A stretch of DNA of 64,000 nucleotides from assembly GCF_046250185.1 (NCBI RefSeq), contig NZ_CP176469.1; one strand, written 5' to 3'. Under the pieces are notes generated by a model. That model was not told where the DNA came from. It saw only the letters and a list, made by a program, of their open reading frames with translations, and made no database searches. Made by a program: the position numbers and the translations under genes. The stretch comes from Litorimonas sp046250185 (GTDB taxonomy: Bacteria > Pseudomonadota > Alphaproteobacteria > Caulobacterales > Maricaulaceae). Below are positions 24,126 through 34,139 of the stretch, piece by piece; the first letter of the stretch is position 1, and each line of letters begins with the position of its first letter.

Positions 24126-25703
24126 GTGTTGCAAGCTCTTCAAAAACTATTGCGGAACACATTGTTCCGCCTCTCGCTTCTCGGCGCGCTCCTGACGGTT
24201 TTTTCCGTGGGAGCCGCTTTGAGCGTTGTCTACTACTCCATGATCAGCACCGAATTGCAGCGCGTTGATAGTGTATTGGAAGACGAGATTGGCGAGTTTC
24301 AAAACATCTACGACGCGGCAGGTCTCAAAGCGATCGAAACGGCCGTGGCGCTCGGCAACCTACCAGCCGAGAGTAGTTTGGAGTCGCTAGACTATAAGCG
24401 GATTTACAATCTCGGCGGTATCCAAGCGGTCGGGACAGCCATGACAACGCGCGGAGCTACCTTTGAGGGGCTGTATCTAGTGCAGACCCCACGCTTCTCC
24501 CAAGGTAATCTGATGAATAGCTCTGGCGAGCAAACAGAAGCTGTCGAAGTGGTTTTGCCGGGCAATGAGGGCGTGACCTACCAAAAGGTCAGCTTTATTT
24601 ATTCCGATACCCGCTACGATAATGCCGAATACAAAGAGCGCCGTGCGAGAGGTATTACAGGGCAAATCTTACTCGATGAGGAACCGATTGCGGGCGTTAT
24701 CGTGGGGCGCGATGTCGAGGCAATTTCGCGAACGGGCGATAAAATCTCACGCACACTGGTGCCAGCGATTGGCTTAGCGGCGCTACTCGGGTTGATCTCA
24801 TCTTGGTTTGTCTCCCGTCGATTTGCACGTCGGGTTGAAGCGTTTAACCGATTGGCCACGGATGTGCGGGCGGGGCAACTGGACCGTCGTGCGCCGCGAA
24901 ATTATTCCGAAGACGAAATGGATATGCTGGCCGAGCATCTCAATGCTATGCTGGACCATATTGACCGCCTGATGAAAGCCATGCGCTATGCTGGCGATAG
25001 CGTGGCCCACGATTTACGGACGCCTCTGACGCGCCTACGCACACGCCTCGAGAGCGCGGCAGTGGAATTGGGCGACAAGCCTGAAGCCGAGATATTGCTA
25101 GCGGCCTCTGAAGACGCGGCCATGCTGCTGGGGACATTTGACAGTGTCCTGCGGATTGCACGGCTTGAGGCAGGCGAACGCCGCGAACTTCTCAAACCTC
25201 TCAACCCAAAGCCGATATTGGATGATCTGGCCGAACTGTATGAACCCGCTTGCGAAGATGCGGGTCTGACATTCACAGCGGACATTTCCGATAAAACACA
25301 GATTTTGGCCGATCGAGGCCTGCTCTCTCAAGCGGTCTCGAATCTGCTGGAAAACGCGATTAAATATACGCCGCGTGGCGGCAAGATACATTTAGAGTGT
25401 CGCAAAGGCCGTCAGGGGCGCACGGTGATCGCAGTCATTGATGATGGGCCGGGTGTGCCGTCTTGGGATCGTGAGCGGGTCAAAGAACGCTTTGTGCGCC
25501 TGGATAAAAGCCGCACCCTACCTGGGAGTGGGCTGGGTCTGGCGCTCGTCGATGCTGTTGCCGACCTTCACCGCGCCGAGTTTAAGATGGATGATGGTTT
25601 CGGCGAAGACGGCGAGGCTCCGGGCTTGTCTGCGAGCCTGATCTTCCCGCGTCGCCGATCAGTGGTCTTAGATGATACCCCCAACAAACAGGCGGCAGAA
25701 TAA
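24126..25703 (+). CDS. sensor histidine kinase, partner of the HtrA-linked regulator
   Basis: 525-residue kinase with GTG start. TM1 about residues 18-38, a periplasmic domain to about 205, TM2 about 208-228, HAMP (RRFARRVEAFNRLATDVRAGQLDRR), phospho-acceptor His in SVAHDLRTPLTRL, N box NLLENAIKYTPRGG, G1 DDGPGVP and G2 GSGLGLALVD. The C-terminus ends soon after the ATPase domain. Periplasmic part has no recognised ligand fold by eye. Confidence 0.87.
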   Translation: MLQALQKLLRNTLFRLSLLGALLTVFSVGAALSVVYYSMISTELQRVDSVLEDEIGEFQNIYDAAGLKAIETAVALGNLPAESSLESLDYKRIYNLGGIQAVGTAMTTRGATFEGLYLVQTPRFSQGNLMNSSGEQTEAVEVVLPGNEGVTYQKVSFIYSDTRYDNAEYKERRARGITGQILLDEEPIAGVIVGRDVEAISRTGDKISRTLVPAIGLAALLGLISSWFVSRRFARRVEAFNRLATDVRAGQLDRRAPRNYSEDEMDMLAEHLNAMLDHIDRLMKAMRYAGDSVAHDLRTPLTRLRTRLESAAVELGDKPEAEILLAASEDAAMLLGTFDSVLRIARLEAGERRELLKPLNPKPILDDLAELYEPACEDAGLTFTADISDKTQILADRGLLSQAVSNLLENAIKYTPRGGKIHLECRKGRQGRTVIAVIDDGPGVPSWDRERVKERFVRLDKSRTLPGSGLGLALVDAVADLHRAEFKMDDGFGEDGEAPGLSASLIFPRRRSVVLDDTPNKQAAE

Positions 25704-25754
25704 AGCATTTTGCAATATTCGTGTGAGCCTTAGCGTAACTTAATCACCCCATAT

Positions 25755-28607
25755 TTATGCTGCGGAAGAATTGTCCTGCGGAACATAGGGCGGCGGTGCG
25801 GCTTGCACTTGCGGCGGGGCTTGCGGATTTGGCGCAGCAGCATGCGGCGCGATCTGTCCGCCATGAGGGTCAAATTCTGTGGGTCGATAGGTGGGAACAG
25901 ATTGATCTGCAGGGATCGCCTGATTGACGCTTCCTTCGTTCAGAACGTCAGCAATATCTTGCGCCAGACGGGAAATTTCATTGCCGACTTCATTGTCATC
26001 AGCGATTGCTTTCTGCGCGGGCGGACGGCTCGGCAGCGTGAAGATGACGGTTGTACCTTGCCCCACAGTACTCTCAATCGAGAAGTTACCACCGTGGAGT
26101 TCAACAAGCGATTTCGATAGCGCAAGCCCAAGACCCGTGCCTTCGTGTTGACGCGAGTGCTGGCTATCAATTTGCTCGAATGGTTGTGCGAGGCGCGCGA
26201 TGTCTTCTTGCGAAATGCCGATACCAGTATCCGACACGCGCACGATCAGGCCCGCCTGCTTCGGCTCAACCGCGATGCGAACGACGCCGCCCTCGGGCGT
26301 AAACTTGATCGCATTGGTCGCAAGATTGAGCAGAATTTGTTTCACAGCGCGCGGGTCTGCTTCGATCTCTTGCGTATCGACCTTATTATAGACAAGTTTG
26401 AGGCGGTTTTCTTCGGCCCGCCCTCGCACGATCCGTAGCACTTGTTCGATCATTTCGTTGAGCTGCATGGCCTCAACATTGAGCGTCATTTTACCCGCTT
26501 CAATCTTAGACATATCCAAAATATCGTTGATCAAGCTCAGTAAGTGCTGGCCTGAGAAAAGGATGTCATTGACATATTCTTTGTAGCGGGGATCGCCGAG
26601 CGGCCCAAACAACTCTTTTTTCATAATGTCAGAAAAGCCGTTAATTGCGTTCAAAGGCGTCCGCAATTCATGAGACATATTGGCAAGGAATTCAGATTTT
26701 GATTGGTTCGCTTCCTCGGCACGGATTTTCTCTTGCTCATAATTTTCAGCGAGTTCGACGATACGGACTTGCGATTTTTTCAGCACACTAATGGTGCGTT
26801 CCAGCGCGTCCTGATTGACTTGTAATTGCTGCTCCCGCGTCCGGATACCTGTCACATCTGTGCCGATACTCACGCGGCCGCCATCTTTTGTGTAAGTTTC
26901 GAGATAGCGCACCCAGCGACCATCTTTGAGTAGGATTTCACTACCCTTGCCATCTTCTAATCGGAATATTTCATCAACGGCTTTGTTGGAATGATACTCG
27001 ATTAAGGAGTGCTCCATACCTTGCTGCAAATTACCGGAAACGAAGCCGAAGAAATCTTCAAATTTCGCATTCCACAGGACAAGCCGATCCATCTGATCCC
27101 AAATCACAAAGCTATCATTCATTGAGCTAAGTGCGTCGTGCAGACGGGCTTCGGCAGATTGCAGCCGCATTTTAGATCCGCGAGCCTCTGTCACGTCAAG
27201 GGCCATTCCCGTGACCATCTTGGCCTGGTTTGTGTTGTGCATTGACGGCTTGCCGTTCACCGCAATGAATACGGGGAGGTGGGCCACGCCCAAGTCCATA
27301 TCAAATTCACCTGTCACGTGGCAGCGACGAATCGTGTGATAAAGCTTGTCCCGATCAGCCGCCGTGAACAGCCCAAGAAATTGCGGCAGAGTGATATGCG
27401 TTTCGCGCTCTGGCATGCCAAATAATTTGGCAAGAGAGGGCGAGAGATACGCTTTATTGCGGAGCAGATCGATTTCCCAAACCCCGCCACGACTGCCGTC
27501 AATCGCGGCTTGGTAGCGACGACGAGAGACTTCATCTTCGTCTTGTTGCTTCCGCACAGCATCAAGCTGCTTGAGAAGCTGGGACATGATAGCCCAAATC
27601 AGCCAAGCCGTGCCAATAAAGAGCAAGCCAAAGAGGATGATGTTTTGCTTTAGCCCGGGCGACACTCCACGCGGCAGGCTTTCAACGACCGTCAAATAAG
27701 AATTCGGAATCTTAGCTGCGCCTAGCCAAATACTGTCTTTGCCGCGTGTGTGCGTGACGACCTTTTCGCTATGTGCGCCTTTGGTCAGGTCGCTTAAGCG
27801 CGCAGGGCTTAGTTTGTAATATCCCATGACACCTTGTCGTGCGACGTCTGGTTTCCCGTCAATCACGCGACCGCCCGCTTCAATCAAACTACGCTCGCCC
27901 ACAGTGTTTCCGATCAACGTATAGGGCGCGAGCGCGACAACAAGATAGGCATCGCCCGTTTTGCGAATGACGACGGGTGTCACATTGCCCGTATCAGAAA
28001 TTAGAGAGGTGACCTTTACCCCGCCATTGGGAAAGTTACGGCGATCAACCGCCGACAGAGGGGCGCCTGCGCCTGGTGTGCTAGCGATGACTGTGCCGGC
28101 TGTATCGATCAAAGCGGTACCGGCGACCCTTGGTCCTCGTGCGACGAAGTTGATAACTTGCTGCGGACTACCTTTCAGCGATAATGCCGTATCCATCCAA
28201 GCAATTTCACGGTCCAAAGTTTGCGCCACATTGCGCGCGCTAACCGCGAGTTCGGTCTGGAAAGCCTCTGTTTCTGCGGCTTTGTAGTGCGAGTGATCAT
28301 TGATGAATTTGGACGTCGCCAAAATCGTAAATAACGCAAAAAAGGCCAGCGTGCTGAGGAGGAGTTGCTTAAACGAATTTCGTCCGCCAATGCGTTTCGT
28401 CAACTTGTTTAGACTTGTTCCAGGTGTTGGTATGTTCGGGCGGGACGGGGCGGTGGTGCCAGACGGGCGTGAAAACGTCGCGCGGGCTTGCGGTGCAGCA
28501 CTTTGTGTAGGCGCAGCCTTCCCAGGCATTGGTGGGACCACAGGGCGCGGTGGCACATTAGATTTTGCTGCGCCTGACTGCACGCCGTCTCCCTTGATTC
28601 GAATCAA
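25755..28607 (-). CDS. PleC-like PAS sensor histidine kinase
   Basis: 950-residue membrane kinase. An 80-residue Pro/Ala-rich cytoplasmic N-terminus, TM1 at 81-99, a periplasmic sensor of about 220 residues, TM2 at 322-342, PAS-type regions (about 365-600), a coiled coil, and the kinase core with His646 (NMSHELRTPLNAINGFSDIM), followed by GDPRYKEYVNDI and INDILDMSKIEAGK. G boxes DTGIGISQ and GTGLGLALSKSL. The tail (890-950) is Pro/Gln/Ala-rich. The FGPLGDPRY..Y..DI..SGQHLL block is shared by PleC and DivJ of Caulobacter cell-cycle control; the membrane layout favours PleC. A CtrA-like site lies upstream. Ortholog identity needs a tree. Confidence 0.7.
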   Translation of the reverse strand: MIRIKGDGVQSGAAKSNVPPRPVVPPMPGKAAPTQSAAPQARATFSRPSGTTAPSRPNIPTPGTSLNKLTKRIGGRNSFKQLLLSTLAFFALFTILATSKFINDHSHYKAAETEAFQTELAVSARNVAQTLDREIAWMDTALSLKGSPQQVINFVARGPRVAGTALIDTAGTVIASTPGAGAPLSAVDRRNFPNGGVKVTSLISDTGNVTPVVIRKTGDAYLVVALAPYTLIGNTVGERSLIEAGGRVIDGKPDVARQGVMGYYKLSPARLSDLTKGAHSEKVVTHTRGKDSIWLGAAKIPNSYLTVVESLPRGVSPGLKQNIILFGLLFIGTAWLIWAIMSQLLKQLDAVRKQQDEDEVSRRRYQAAIDGSRGGVWEIDLLRNKAYLSPSLAKLFGMPERETHITLPQFLGLFTAADRDKLYHTIRRCHVTGEFDMDLGVAHLPVFIAVNGKPSMHNTNQAKMVTGMALDVTEARGSKMRLQSAEARLHDALSSMNDSFVIWDQMDRLVLWNAKFEDFFGFVSGNLQQGMEHSLIEYHSNKAVDEIFRLEDGKGSEILLKDGRWVRYLETYTKDGGRVSIGTDVTGIRTREQQLQVNQDALERTISVLKKSQVRIVELAENYEQEKIRAEEANQSKSEFLANMSHELRTPLNAINGFSDIMKKELFGPLGDPRYKEYVNDILFSGQHLLSLINDILDMSKIEAGKMTLNVEAMQLNEMIEQVLRIVRGRAEENRLKLVYNKVDTQEIEADPRAVKQILLNLATNAIKFTPEGGVVRIAVEPKQAGLIVRVSDTGIGISQEDIARLAQPFEQIDSQHSRQHEGTGLGLALSKSLVELHGGNFSIESTVGQGTTVIFTLPSRPPAQKAIADDNEVGNEISRLAQDIADVLNEGSVNQAIPADQSVPTYRPTEFDPHGGQIAPHAAAPNPQAPPQVQAAPPPYVPQDNSSAA

Positions 28608-28656
28608 CCCTTATACTTCTAACCTAGAAGGTATATGGAGGTCGATGCAAACGTAG

Positions 28657-28671
28657 TTAATGAGGTGTTAC
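28657..28671 (-). promoter_or_regulatory. near-consensus CtrA site upstream of the PleC-like kinase gene
   Basis: Minus strand reads GTAA-N7-TTAAC, one mismatch from TTAA-N7-TTAAC, with its near edge 50 nt upstream of the start codon at 28607, in the 87-nt gap after the EAL gene. Position and sequence suit CtrA control of a polarity kinase; single-mismatch sites are not rare, hence moderate confidence. Confidence 0.4.
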
Positions 28672-28694
28672 CAAGGGCTTAATATTCGCTCAAA

Positions 28695-29432
28695 TTAAAC
28701 GGTAATTCGCGTTTCTAGCTCTGGTTTTCTGATGGCATATCCCTGCGCAGCGTCAAAACCTAATCGCGTCACGAAAGCCTTCAGTTCTTCGGTCTCGACC
28801 CCTTCAGCGATAAAGCGCACATCTAGCGCTTCGCGTAAGGATAATAGCGCTGATAAAATTGCGCGATCTCGCATGGAATTGAGGGCGGCAGCGACAAACC
28901 CTCCGTCAATTTTTAACCAGTTGGCAGGCAGCGCGCGCAGATAACGAATAGAGGCCGCCCCCGCGCCGACATCGTCCAAACACACAGGATGTCCCCGCGT
29001 TTTTAGCTCCGTCAGTAAGCTCTCTGCCAGTTCCAGAGACTTCATGTTCCAGCTCTCCGTCAGCTCGATGATCAGCTTGGTCGGAGAGGCTTCCAGCGCG
29101 GTGAGGCAGGCCAACACGGCGCCTTTGAAAGACTTCTTGTCAACAGATGCCCCTGACAGATTAATCGCAATGCCTGCGCCGAGGGGGTTTTCATTCAAGA
29201 CCAAAATCGCTTGGGCCAACATTGAGAGATCAAGATCTCGGATCACACCGCTAATTTCCGCTGGACGGATAACGCCTTCGAGGTGATCGTCATCGTCAAA
29301 ACGCACGAGCCATTCATAGTGATGAATATGGCCGTCTTTCAGGTCAACAATCGGCTGCCGCAGCACGGAAAACCTTTGCTCCGACACATGGTCGCGAAAC
29401 CCTTTTGCTGTGCGTAATTCTGTCATCCGCAT
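28695..29432 (-). CDS. EAL-domain cyclic-di-GMP phosphodiesterase
   Basis: 245-residue stand-alone EAL domain. The signature glutamate is kept in YEWLVRF (Glu40; EWL replaces EAL), with metal and substrate residues in AINLSG, IIELTES, CLDDVGAG (DDFG variant), LKIDGGF, AEGVET and QGYAIRKP. Most catalytic residues appear intact, so hydrolytic activity is plausible, though loop 6 reads DDVGAG rather than DDFGTG. No transmembrane or GGDEF part. It is upstream of the PleC-like gene on the same strand. Confidence 0.85.
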   Translation of the reverse strand: MRMTELRTAKGFRDHVSEQRFSVLRQPIVDLKDGHIHHYEWLVRFDDDDHLEGVIRPAEISGVIRDLDLSMLAQAILVLNENPLGAGIAINLSGASVDKKSFKGAVLACLTALEASPTKLIIELTESWNMKSLELAESLLTELKTRGHPVCLDDVGAGAASIRYLRALPANWLKIDGGFVAAALNSMRDRAILSALLSLREALDVRFIAEGVETEELKAFVTRLGFDAAQGYAIRKPELETRITV

Positions 29433-29473
29433 TGCATAGCGAATTAGACCTAAAATCTAGTTAGGAGGCAAGG

Positions 29474-32086
29474 TTAACCGGTCTTCATCTTTTGCGCGAT
29501 TTCTAGCACATTTTTGGACGGTTTGGATGCGATAACTTTAGCAAGTTCGTCTTGGATCAGCGCTTGGCGAGTTTTATCTAATTTGCGGCCCACTTCAAAC
29601 ACGCCGAGCAATCTTGCGGCGACGCTTGGATTGCGTGTGTCCATATCCATGACCTGCTCTGTGAAGAAGCGATAACCTGAGCCGTCCAGTTTATGGAATA
29701 ATTCGACATTGCCATGCGCAAACCCGCCGACCAAGGAGCGGACGCGATTGGGATTATTTCGCGCATAGTCAGCATGTTCCGTAAGCGCGCGAATAGCGTC
29801 AATGCCGCCCGCATGGTGTCGCATGGATTGGACCGAAAACCACTTATCAATGACCAGAGGTTTAGCTTTCCAGCGATTATAAAAATCATCCATGACATGC
29901 TTAACACGCTGCCCACCCAAGCGGGTAAGGGAGACCAGCGCAGAAATCTCGTCGGTCATGTTATCAGCTGTTTTATATTGCTCCGTGGCGAGCGTCGCGG
30001 CGACAGGTGATTTGGCAGATGCCAGCAGGGCCAAACACCGGTTGCGCAGCGCGCGGCGACCAGCGCTATCGGCATCAGGACGGAACGGTGCATCGCTTTC
30101 TAAGGCATGATAAGTCGTCAGAAGATCGCTTTGCAAATGTTCCCCCACCGCGCGGGACAGCCAGTTCAACGCATGCTCAATCGCCAGCGGGTCGCTTTGT
30201 TTTGCGCTTTGCAAAATATCCGTATGTGATGGAAGTGTGAGACACAAAGCCTTGAATTGATTATCAAATTCAGTCGATGTTAAAGTTGACCGAAGCGCAT
30301 TGCAATAGCCCAGTAAAGCACGATCAGCTTTCGGTGTTCTGCCCGTCGTAATTGACTTAGTCATATTACCTAGCAGCCTCCGAGCCAAAGCTTGCCCTGC
30401 CTCCCAGCGGTTAAAGGCATTGGGGTCTTGGCCCATCAAGCGAAGTTGATCTTGCGTTGAGCGCTCTATCTCAAGAATGACTGGCGCCGAAAAATCTTGC
30501 AGCACTGAAAGCGTTGTCTCAACGGTCTGACGCGGCAGGGACACAGTGTCCTCTGCGGTAGTCAGCACAGTCATTTGCGGCTCATTTACGGGGCCGTCAT
30601 CGCTAATTAATTGCCATTTAATGGGAAGAACGACTGGCGCTTTTCCAGCCTGCCCAGGCGTTGGCGGGGTCTTCTGTGCAAAGGTGATTTTATGCGCGGC
30701 TGTCGGCGTGGTTAGAGAGCGGTCCTCGGTCACAGTGAGGCGGGGCGTGCCAGCCTGCTCATACCACCGCATGAACTGGCTGAGATCTTCACCCGTCGCC
30801 GTTTCAAAGCTCTCCAAAAACTCTTCAATGGTCGACGCCGTGCCGTCGCGATCTATGAAATATTGATCTGACCCTTGGCGAAATTTCTCCGCACCCAGAT
30901 AAGTTTTCAAGACGCGAATAACTTCTGCACCTTTCTCGTAAATTGTAGCGGTGTAGAAATTATCGATCTTGAGATATTCCTTCGGCCGCACGGGATGGGC
31001 GAGGGGGCCGTTATCTTCTGGGAATTGACGACCGCGAAGGGCGCGCACATCTTTGATGCGTTGCACAGCCGCGCCGCGCTGATCTGCCGAAAACTCTTGA
31101 TCGCGGAAAACGGTGAAGCCCTCTTTCAGGCACAGCTGAAACCAGTCACGGCAGGTAATACGGTTGCCCGTCCAGTTATGGAAATATTCATGCGCGACAA
31201 CAGACTCGATGCGCTCGAAATTCATGTCGGTTGCCGTTTTTGCATCGGCTAGTAGGAGCGAGGAGTTAAAGATATTCAGGCCTTTATTCTCCATCGCACC
31301 GAAATTGAAATCACGCACGGCGACGATCATAAATCTGTCTAGATCATATTCGCGACCAAACGCTTCCTCGTCCCATTTCATGGAGCGTTTGAGCGCGTCC
31401 ATCGCGTATTCCGCTCGCCCTGCATCGCCAGGATCAACATAGATTGTGAGCGGAATGTGCCGCCCACTCATCGTCGTAAAGCTATCCTCTAATATATCAA
31501 ATTCCCCCGCGACCAGCGCAAAAAGGTAGGCAGGCTTGGGGAAAGGGTCATGCCAGACGGCGTAGTGGCGCGTGCTGCTCGCATCGCCGCTCTCGATCAT
31601 ATTGCCATTGGCGAGAAGGTAGGGATAAGATTTCTTGGGCGCTTCGATCCGCACAGTGAAAACAGACATCGCGTCAGGGCGGTCAAGATAATAGGTGATA
31701 CGGCGAAAGCCCTCGGCCTCGCACTGCGTACAAAACCGCCCGCCAGATACGTAAAGCCCCATGAGGGTCGAGTTTGCGGAGGGGTCAACAGTGTTCTCGA
31801 TCTCTAGCGTGAATTGATCTGGCAGTTTGGTCAGGATCAGTTTGTTCTGTGTCAGGCGATAGTTCGAGCGGCTCAACACTTTGTCATTCACGGTCACGCT
31901 GACCAAATTGATCTCTTCCCCGTCCAGTTCCAGATCGCCCGCCGCCACGCGCGTAATTTGCATCTTTGACTTTACGCGTGTCTTTTTCTGCGACAGGTCA
32001 AAATCGAGATAAACACTGTCGATCTTAAAATTCGGCGGCTTGTAGTTTTTCAGAAGTGTCGGGGTGGGGGCTGTATCTGTTCGCAT
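29474..32086 (-). CDS. pepN: aminopeptidase N (M1 metallopeptidase)
   Basis: 870-residue cytosolic zinc aminopeptidase. GAMEN exopeptidase motif at 263-267, zinc site HEYFH at 299-303 with the third ligand Glu322 in LKEGFTVF. The start TPTLLKNYKPPNF..DSVYLDFDL and the C-terminal helical domain match the E. coli PepN type in length. Divergent from typA across a 137-nt gap. Confidence 0.95.
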   Translation of the reverse strand: MRTDTAPTPTLLKNYKPPNFKIDSVYLDFDLSQKKTRVKSKMQITRVAAGDLELDGEEINLVSVTVNDKVLSRSNYRLTQNKLILTKLPDQFTLEIENTVDPSANSTLMGLYVSGGRFCTQCEAEGFRRITYYLDRPDAMSVFTVRIEAPKKSYPYLLANGNMIESGDASSTRHYAVWHDPFPKPAYLFALVAGEFDILEDSFTTMSGRHIPLTIYVDPGDAGRAEYAMDALKRSMKWDEEAFGREYDLDRFMIVAVRDFNFGAMENKGLNIFNSSLLLADAKTATDMNFERIESVVAHEYFHNWTGNRITCRDWFQLCLKEGFTVFRDQEFSADQRGAAVQRIKDVRALRGRQFPEDNGPLAHPVRPKEYLKIDNFYTATIYEKGAEVIRVLKTYLGAEKFRQGSDQYFIDRDGTASTIEEFLESFETATGEDLSQFMRWYEQAGTPRLTVTEDRSLTTPTAAHKITFAQKTPPTPGQAGKAPVVLPIKWQLISDDGPVNEPQMTVLTTAEDTVSLPRQTVETTLSVLQDFSAPVILEIERSTQDQLRLMGQDPNAFNRWEAGQALARRLLGNMTKSITTGRTPKADRALLGYCNALRSTLTSTEFDNQFKALCLTLPSHTDILQSAKQSDPLAIEHALNWLSRAVGEHLQSDLLTTYHALESDAPFRPDADSAGRRALRNRCLALLASAKSPVAATLATEQYKTADNMTDEISALVSLTRLGGQRVKHVMDDFYNRWKAKPLVIDKWFSVQSMRHHAGGIDAIRALTEHADYARNNPNRVRSLVGGFAHGNVELFHKLDGSGYRFFTEQVMDMDTRNPSVAARLLGVFEVGRKLDKTRQALIQDELAKVIASKPSKNVLEIAQKMKTG

Positions 32087-32223
32087 AGGCGCAATGTGGG
32101 CTGACTTGCGCCAATTATCAATCTCAGAATTAGAATAATGCGCCTAACTTCTGTATTCCCCCCTAGACTTTGGCGCTCCGTGCGTTAATGCGCGGGCGAA
32201 CCAAATAGATTGAAGACTTTCCC
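32087..32223. promoter_or_regulatory. divergent pepN/typA promoter region with GCGCC repeats
   Basis: The 137-nt gap holds TAGGCGCA (32086-32093), TTGCGCCA (32106-32113), TGCGCCTA (32139-32146) and TTTGGCGCT (about 32168-32176). The first and third form an 8-bp inverted repeat. A typA promoter may be TTGCGC (32106) with TAGAAT (32131), spacing 19. The protein recognising these elements is unknown. Confidence 0.35.
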
Positions 32224-34077
32224 ATGACAGACTCCATCAAGACACTGCGCAATGTCGCCATCGTGGCCCACGTTGACCACGGCAAAACGACCCTCGTTGA
32301 CAAGCTCCTTCGCCAGTCCGGCACGCTGGACGAACGCGGGGAGCAGGCCGAGCGCGTGATGGACAGCAATGACATCGAAAAAGAACGCGGGATTACGATC
32401 CTCGCCAAGAACACAGCCCTGCGCTGGAAAGACCGCGAAGACACAGATTGGCGCATTAATATCGTCGATACCCCAGGCCATGCAGACTTTGGCGGTGAGG
32501 TTGAGCGCGTTTTGTCTATGGTCGATTCTGTGGTGCTGCTCGTGGACGCTGTCGAAGGCCCAATGCCGCAGACGACATTCGTGACGAAGAAAGCTCTGGC
32601 GCAAGGTCTTAAGCCCATCGTTGTGATCAACAAAGTTGACCGGAACGGCGCACGCCCTGATTGGGTTGTGGACCAGACATTTGATTTGTTTGACCGCCTT
32701 GGTGCGACAGACGAGCAGTTGGACTTCCCGGTTGTTTACGCCTCTGCGCTGAACGGTTGGGCCTCTGATACGGTTGATACTGTCAAAGAAGACATGCACG
32801 ATTTGCTGGCCGCAATAGTGAAACATGCCCCTGTTCCAAATGTTGATCCTGATGGCCCTGTGCAGCTGCAAGTCTCGGCATTGGATTATAACTCTTACAC
32901 AGGTGTGATCGGTATTGGCCGCGTTGTGCGGGGTAAGTTAAACCGTAACCAGCAAGTCGTTGTCGCGACCCCTGACGGCAAACAACGCAAAGCCAAAGTG
33001 CTAGAGCTGTTCGGCTTTATGGGCCTTGAACGTGTCAAGCAGGACAGTGTTTCGGCTGGTGATATTTGTTGTTTCACGGGCATCGACAATCTCGGCATTT
33101 CCGACATGATTTGCGATCCTGACCATGTTGACCTACTGCCCGCATTGTCAGTCGACGAGCCAACAATCTCTATGACGTTCCAAGTAAACGATAGCCCCTT
33201 TGCGGGACGCGAAGGTAAATACGTTACATCGCGGAATATCAAAGACCGCCTTGATAAAGAGTTGATACACAATGTGGCGCTCCGCGTTGAGCAGTTGGAA
33301 GAAGCCGATAAATTTCGGGTCTCTGGCCGCGGCGAACTTCACCTCTCCATCCTGATCGAAAATATGCGCCGCGAAGGCTACGAAGTTGCGATCTCGCGCC
33401 CGCAAGTGATTAATAAAGAGATTGATGGCGAAATGTGCGAGCCATGGGAATCTTTGACGGTCGACGTTGAGGCCGATCATCAAGGTTCGATCATGGAAAA
33501 ACTGGGCGAGCGCAAAGGGAATTTGCAAGACATGGTGCCAGACGGAAATGGCCGTGTGCGGATGGACTACCAAATTCCAACGCGCGGCCTGATCGGTTTT
33601 CGCTCTGAATTTATGACGCTGACATCGGGCACAGGCCTGCTCTATCACAATTTCGATGCGTATAAGCCTCGCACAAAAGCCCTGATCGGCGGTCGTCAGA
33701 AGGGTGTGTTGATCTCCAACGGCGCAGGGAAAGCCGCTGGCTTTGCGCTGTGGAACCTACAAGATCGTGGTAAAATGTTCATCGGTCACGCCGAAGAAGT
33801 TTATGAGGGCATGATTGTTGGCATTAATGCGCGCGATAATGACTTGGTCGTCAATGTGCTGAAAGGCAAGCAACTCACCAATGTTCGTGCTTCTGGCACG
33901 GATGAAGCCGTTGTTTTGGTGACCCCGATTCAGGTAACTTTGGAATACGCTTTGGAATTCATCAATGATGACGAATTGGTTGAAGTGACACCAGAAACGA
34001 TCCGTATTCGCAAGCGCTTTTTGCTAGAGCATGAGCGTAAAAAAGCGAGCCGCCGCAAAGAAGCGTTAGACGCTTAA
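32224..34077 (+). CDS. typA: ribosome-binding GTPase TypA/BipA
   Basis: 617-residue translational GTPase involved in ribosome assembly and stress. G1 AHVDHGKTTL near residue 14-23, G2/switch region RGITILAKNTA, G3 DTPGHADFGGEVER, G4 NKVDRNGA, then EF-G-like domains and the TypA-specific C-terminal region (GLIGFRSEFMTLTSGTGLL, GQKGVLISNG-like, YEGMIVGINARDNDL). Length normal. A symmetric hairpin follows the stop. Confidence 0.96.
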   Translation: MTDSIKTLRNVAIVAHVDHGKTTLVDKLLRQSGTLDERGEQAERVMDSNDIEKERGITILAKNTALRWKDREDTDWRINIVDTPGHADFGGEVERVLSMVDSVVLLVDAVEGPMPQTTFVTKKALAQGLKPIVVINKVDRNGARPDWVVDQTFDLFDRLGATDEQLDFPVVYASALNGWASDTVDTVKEDMHDLLAAIVKHAPVPNVDPDGPVQLQVSALDYNSYTGVIGIGRVVRGKLNRNQQVVVATPDGKQRKAKVLELFGFMGLERVKQDSVSAGDICCFTGIDNLGISDMICDPDHVDLLPALSVDEPTISMTFQVNDSPFAGREGKYVTSRNIKDRLDKELIHNVALRVEQLEEADKFRVSGRGELHLSILIENMRREGYEVAISRPQVINKEIDGEMCEPWESLTVDVEADHQGSIMEKLGERKGNLQDMVPDGNGRVRMDYQIPTRGLIGFRSEFMTLTSGTGLLYHNFDAYKPRTKALIGGRQKGVLISNGAGKAAGFALWNLQDRGKMFIGHAEEVYEGMIVGINARDNDLVVNVLKGKQLTNVRASGTDEAVVLVTPIQVTLEYALEFINDDELVEVTPETIRIRKRFLLEHERKKASRRKEALDA

Positions 34078-34083
34078 TCGTTT

Positions 34084-34107
34084 ATGACCCGTCTCGTGGC
34101 GGGTCAT
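34084..34107 (+). terminator. hairpin terminator after typA
   Basis: Perfect 8-bp stem ATGACCCG / CGGGTCAT with an 8-nt loop, 7 nt after the typA stop, flanked by TTT on both sides. The U run is short, so it may be a weak or bidirectional terminator between typA and the converging TerB-like genes. Confidence 0.6.
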
Positions 34108-34139
34108 TTATGTCTTCGATGATAAGAGGGCGTTTGCCC

